Source: Clostridiales bacterium UBA1777 (GTDB lineage Bacteria; Bacillota; Clostridia; Oscillospirales; Oscillospiraceae). Taken from it: a DNA stretch of 7,659 nucleotides. The notes beneath the pieces were generated by a model. It was given only the letters and a program-made list of their open reading frames with translations, ran no database searches and was not told the origin of the DNA. Below, one piece after another: positions 7,303 to 7,659 of the stretch. Made by a program: the position numbers and the translations under genes. Numbering within the stretch: the stretch's first letter is position 1; each line of letters starts with the position of its first letter. The stretch spans positions 1-7,659 of the forward strand of contig DCGN01000042.1 of NCBI GenBank assembly GCA_002315275.1. The letters run 5' to 3'.

Positions 7303-7331
7303 TTGCATACGGCGGAATACTGTGGTACAAT
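7303..7331 (+). promoter_or_regulatory. Extended -10 sigma-A type promoter of rpmE
   Basis: TTGCAT (7303-7308) and TACAAT (7326-7331) are separated by 17 bp, with TGG directly before the -10 box giving the extended -10 TGN signature. Upstream, about 7264-7298, lie several A and T tracts that could act as an UP element, fitting a strongly expressed ribosomal protein gene. The expected start is near 7339, leaving a leader of about 62 nt. Confidence 0.85.
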
Positions 7332-7338
7332 TCGCTTT

Positions 7339-7400
7339 GCGTCTTGTAACTATGCTATGCGCACAATCAAGGCAGCTAATGATTTGAGGAGTTATTGACC
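7339..7400 (+). other. rpmE 5' leader with a small hairpin next to the ribosome binding site
   Basis: This is the predicted untranslated leader of rpmE. CAATCA (7364-7369) can pair with TGATTTG (7380-7386) with one bulged U and a 10-base loop, and the right arm ends on the first base of the GAGGAG Shine-Dalgarno site. Autoregulatory L31 leader RNAs are known in several bacterial groups, including Firmicutes. I cannot confirm from one sequence that this belongs to such a family. Confidence 0.3.
7386..7391 (+). promoter_or_regulatory. Shine-Dalgarno site that fixes the rpmE start
   Basis: GAGGAG lies 9 nt before the ATG at 7401 but only 3 nt before an in-frame TTG at 7395. The spacing and the conserved L31 N-terminus (MKAGIHP) both select the ATG. 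Confidence 0.85.
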
Positions 7401-7601
7401 ATGAAGGCAGGAATCCATCCTAAGTACGAACAGACCACGATCAGATGCGCTTGCGGCGCCGTCATCGAGACCGGCTCCACCAAGAAGGACATCACCGTTG
7501 AAATCTGCTCCAAGTGCCACCCCTTCTACACCGGCAAGCAGAAGCTCGTTGATACTTCCGGCCGTGTTGATAAGTTCAACAAGAAGTACGGCATCAAGTA
7601 A
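7401..7601 (+). CDS. rpmE: 50S ribosomal protein L31, zinc-binding (C+) type
   Basis: L31 (bL31) is a small protein of the large ribosomal subunit that contributes to the inter-subunit bridge near the central protuberance. The 66-residue product begins MKAGIHPKYEQ and contains C16, C18, C36 and C39, the four zinc ligands that define the C+ form, as opposed to the cysteine-less paralogue induced under zinc starvation. The HPFYTGKQK segment (40-48), then VDTSGRVDKFNKKYG, is the standard L31 C-terminal half. Length is normal (65-90 in the family). The gene has its own promoter and leader, a GAGGAG Shine-Dalgarno site and a strong terminator 19 nt after the stop, so it is probably a single-gene transcript. 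I see no Zur-box-like palindrome at the promoter, which fits the usual picture in which the C- paralogue is the Zur-controlled one. Confidence 0.99.
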   Translation: MKAGIHPKYEQTTIRCACGAVIETGSTKKDITVEICSKCHPFYTGKQKLVDTSGRVDKFNKKYGIK

Positions 7602-7620
7602 TTCGATTCTTGAAAATGAT

Positions 7621-7658
7621 TATCCCCCTGCCTGTAAAGGCGGGGGGATATTTCATTT
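7621..7658 (+). terminator. Rho-independent terminator of rpmE
   Basis: A 12-bp stem (7621-7632 with 7639-7650), containing five consecutive C-G pairs and one T-G wobble, encloses a 6-base loop (TGTAAA). It is followed by TTTCATTT. On the other side, the A-rich bases at 7613-7616 supply a short T-tract when read from the minus strand, so the hairpin could also stop transcription arriving from the right. The window ends at 7659, so the downstream gene and its direction are unknown. Confidence 0.9.
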
Positions 7659-7659
7659 C

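Noticed and set aside
7395..7601. Longer L31 starting at TTG 7395
   Set aside because: That start is only 3 nt from the Shine-Dalgarno site and adds two residues not found in L31; the ATG at 7401 fits both spacing and family.

Overview
The window is a housekeeping stretch of a GC-rich Firmicutes (Bacillota) chromosome, most likely a Clostridia lineage such as the Oscillospiraceae/Ruminococcaceae; that rank is an inference. The evidence is the AddAB type of recombination nuclease, a HrcA/CIRCE heat-shock switch, sigma-A type promoters with 17-bp spacers, strong Shine-Dalgarno sites, and coding DNA rich in G/C at third positions next to AT-rich intergenic DNA. No mobile element, CRISPR array, tRNA or rRNA is visible, and I found no undescribed multi-gene system. 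The unusual signals are in the non-coding DNA.

Layout. Positions 1-122 (minus strand) hold the first 40 codons of hrcA, the heat-shock repressor, cut by the window edge. Its promoter (175-203, minus) is near-consensus and overlaps a canonical CIRCE operator (150-176). A second, decayed CIRCE-like copy (127-153) sits directly beside it, offset by 23 bp, in the hrcA leader. The rest of the hrcA-addB gap holds a small palindrome (about 260-279) and a 7-bp tandem repeat (282-316) that ends one base before the -35 box of the addB promoter (318-346).

Positions 376-3702 and 3695-7195 (plus strand) encode AddB and AddA, the two subunits of the helicase-nuclease that resects double-strand breaks for RecA-dependent repair. 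The genes overlap by 8 bp and addA has a strong Shine-Dalgarno site inside the end of addB, so they form one operon. Helicase, nuclease and iron-sulfur motifs are all intact.

Positions 7196-7400 hold a possible weak terminator for addBA, an A/T-rich tract, and a separate extended -10 promoter with a leader of about 60 nt. This drives rpmE (7401-7601), a zinc-type ribosomal protein L31. A strong hairpin terminator closes the window at 7621-7658.

The three units are functionally distinct: heat-shock control transcribed leftward, break repair rightward, and an independently promoted ribosomal protein gene.
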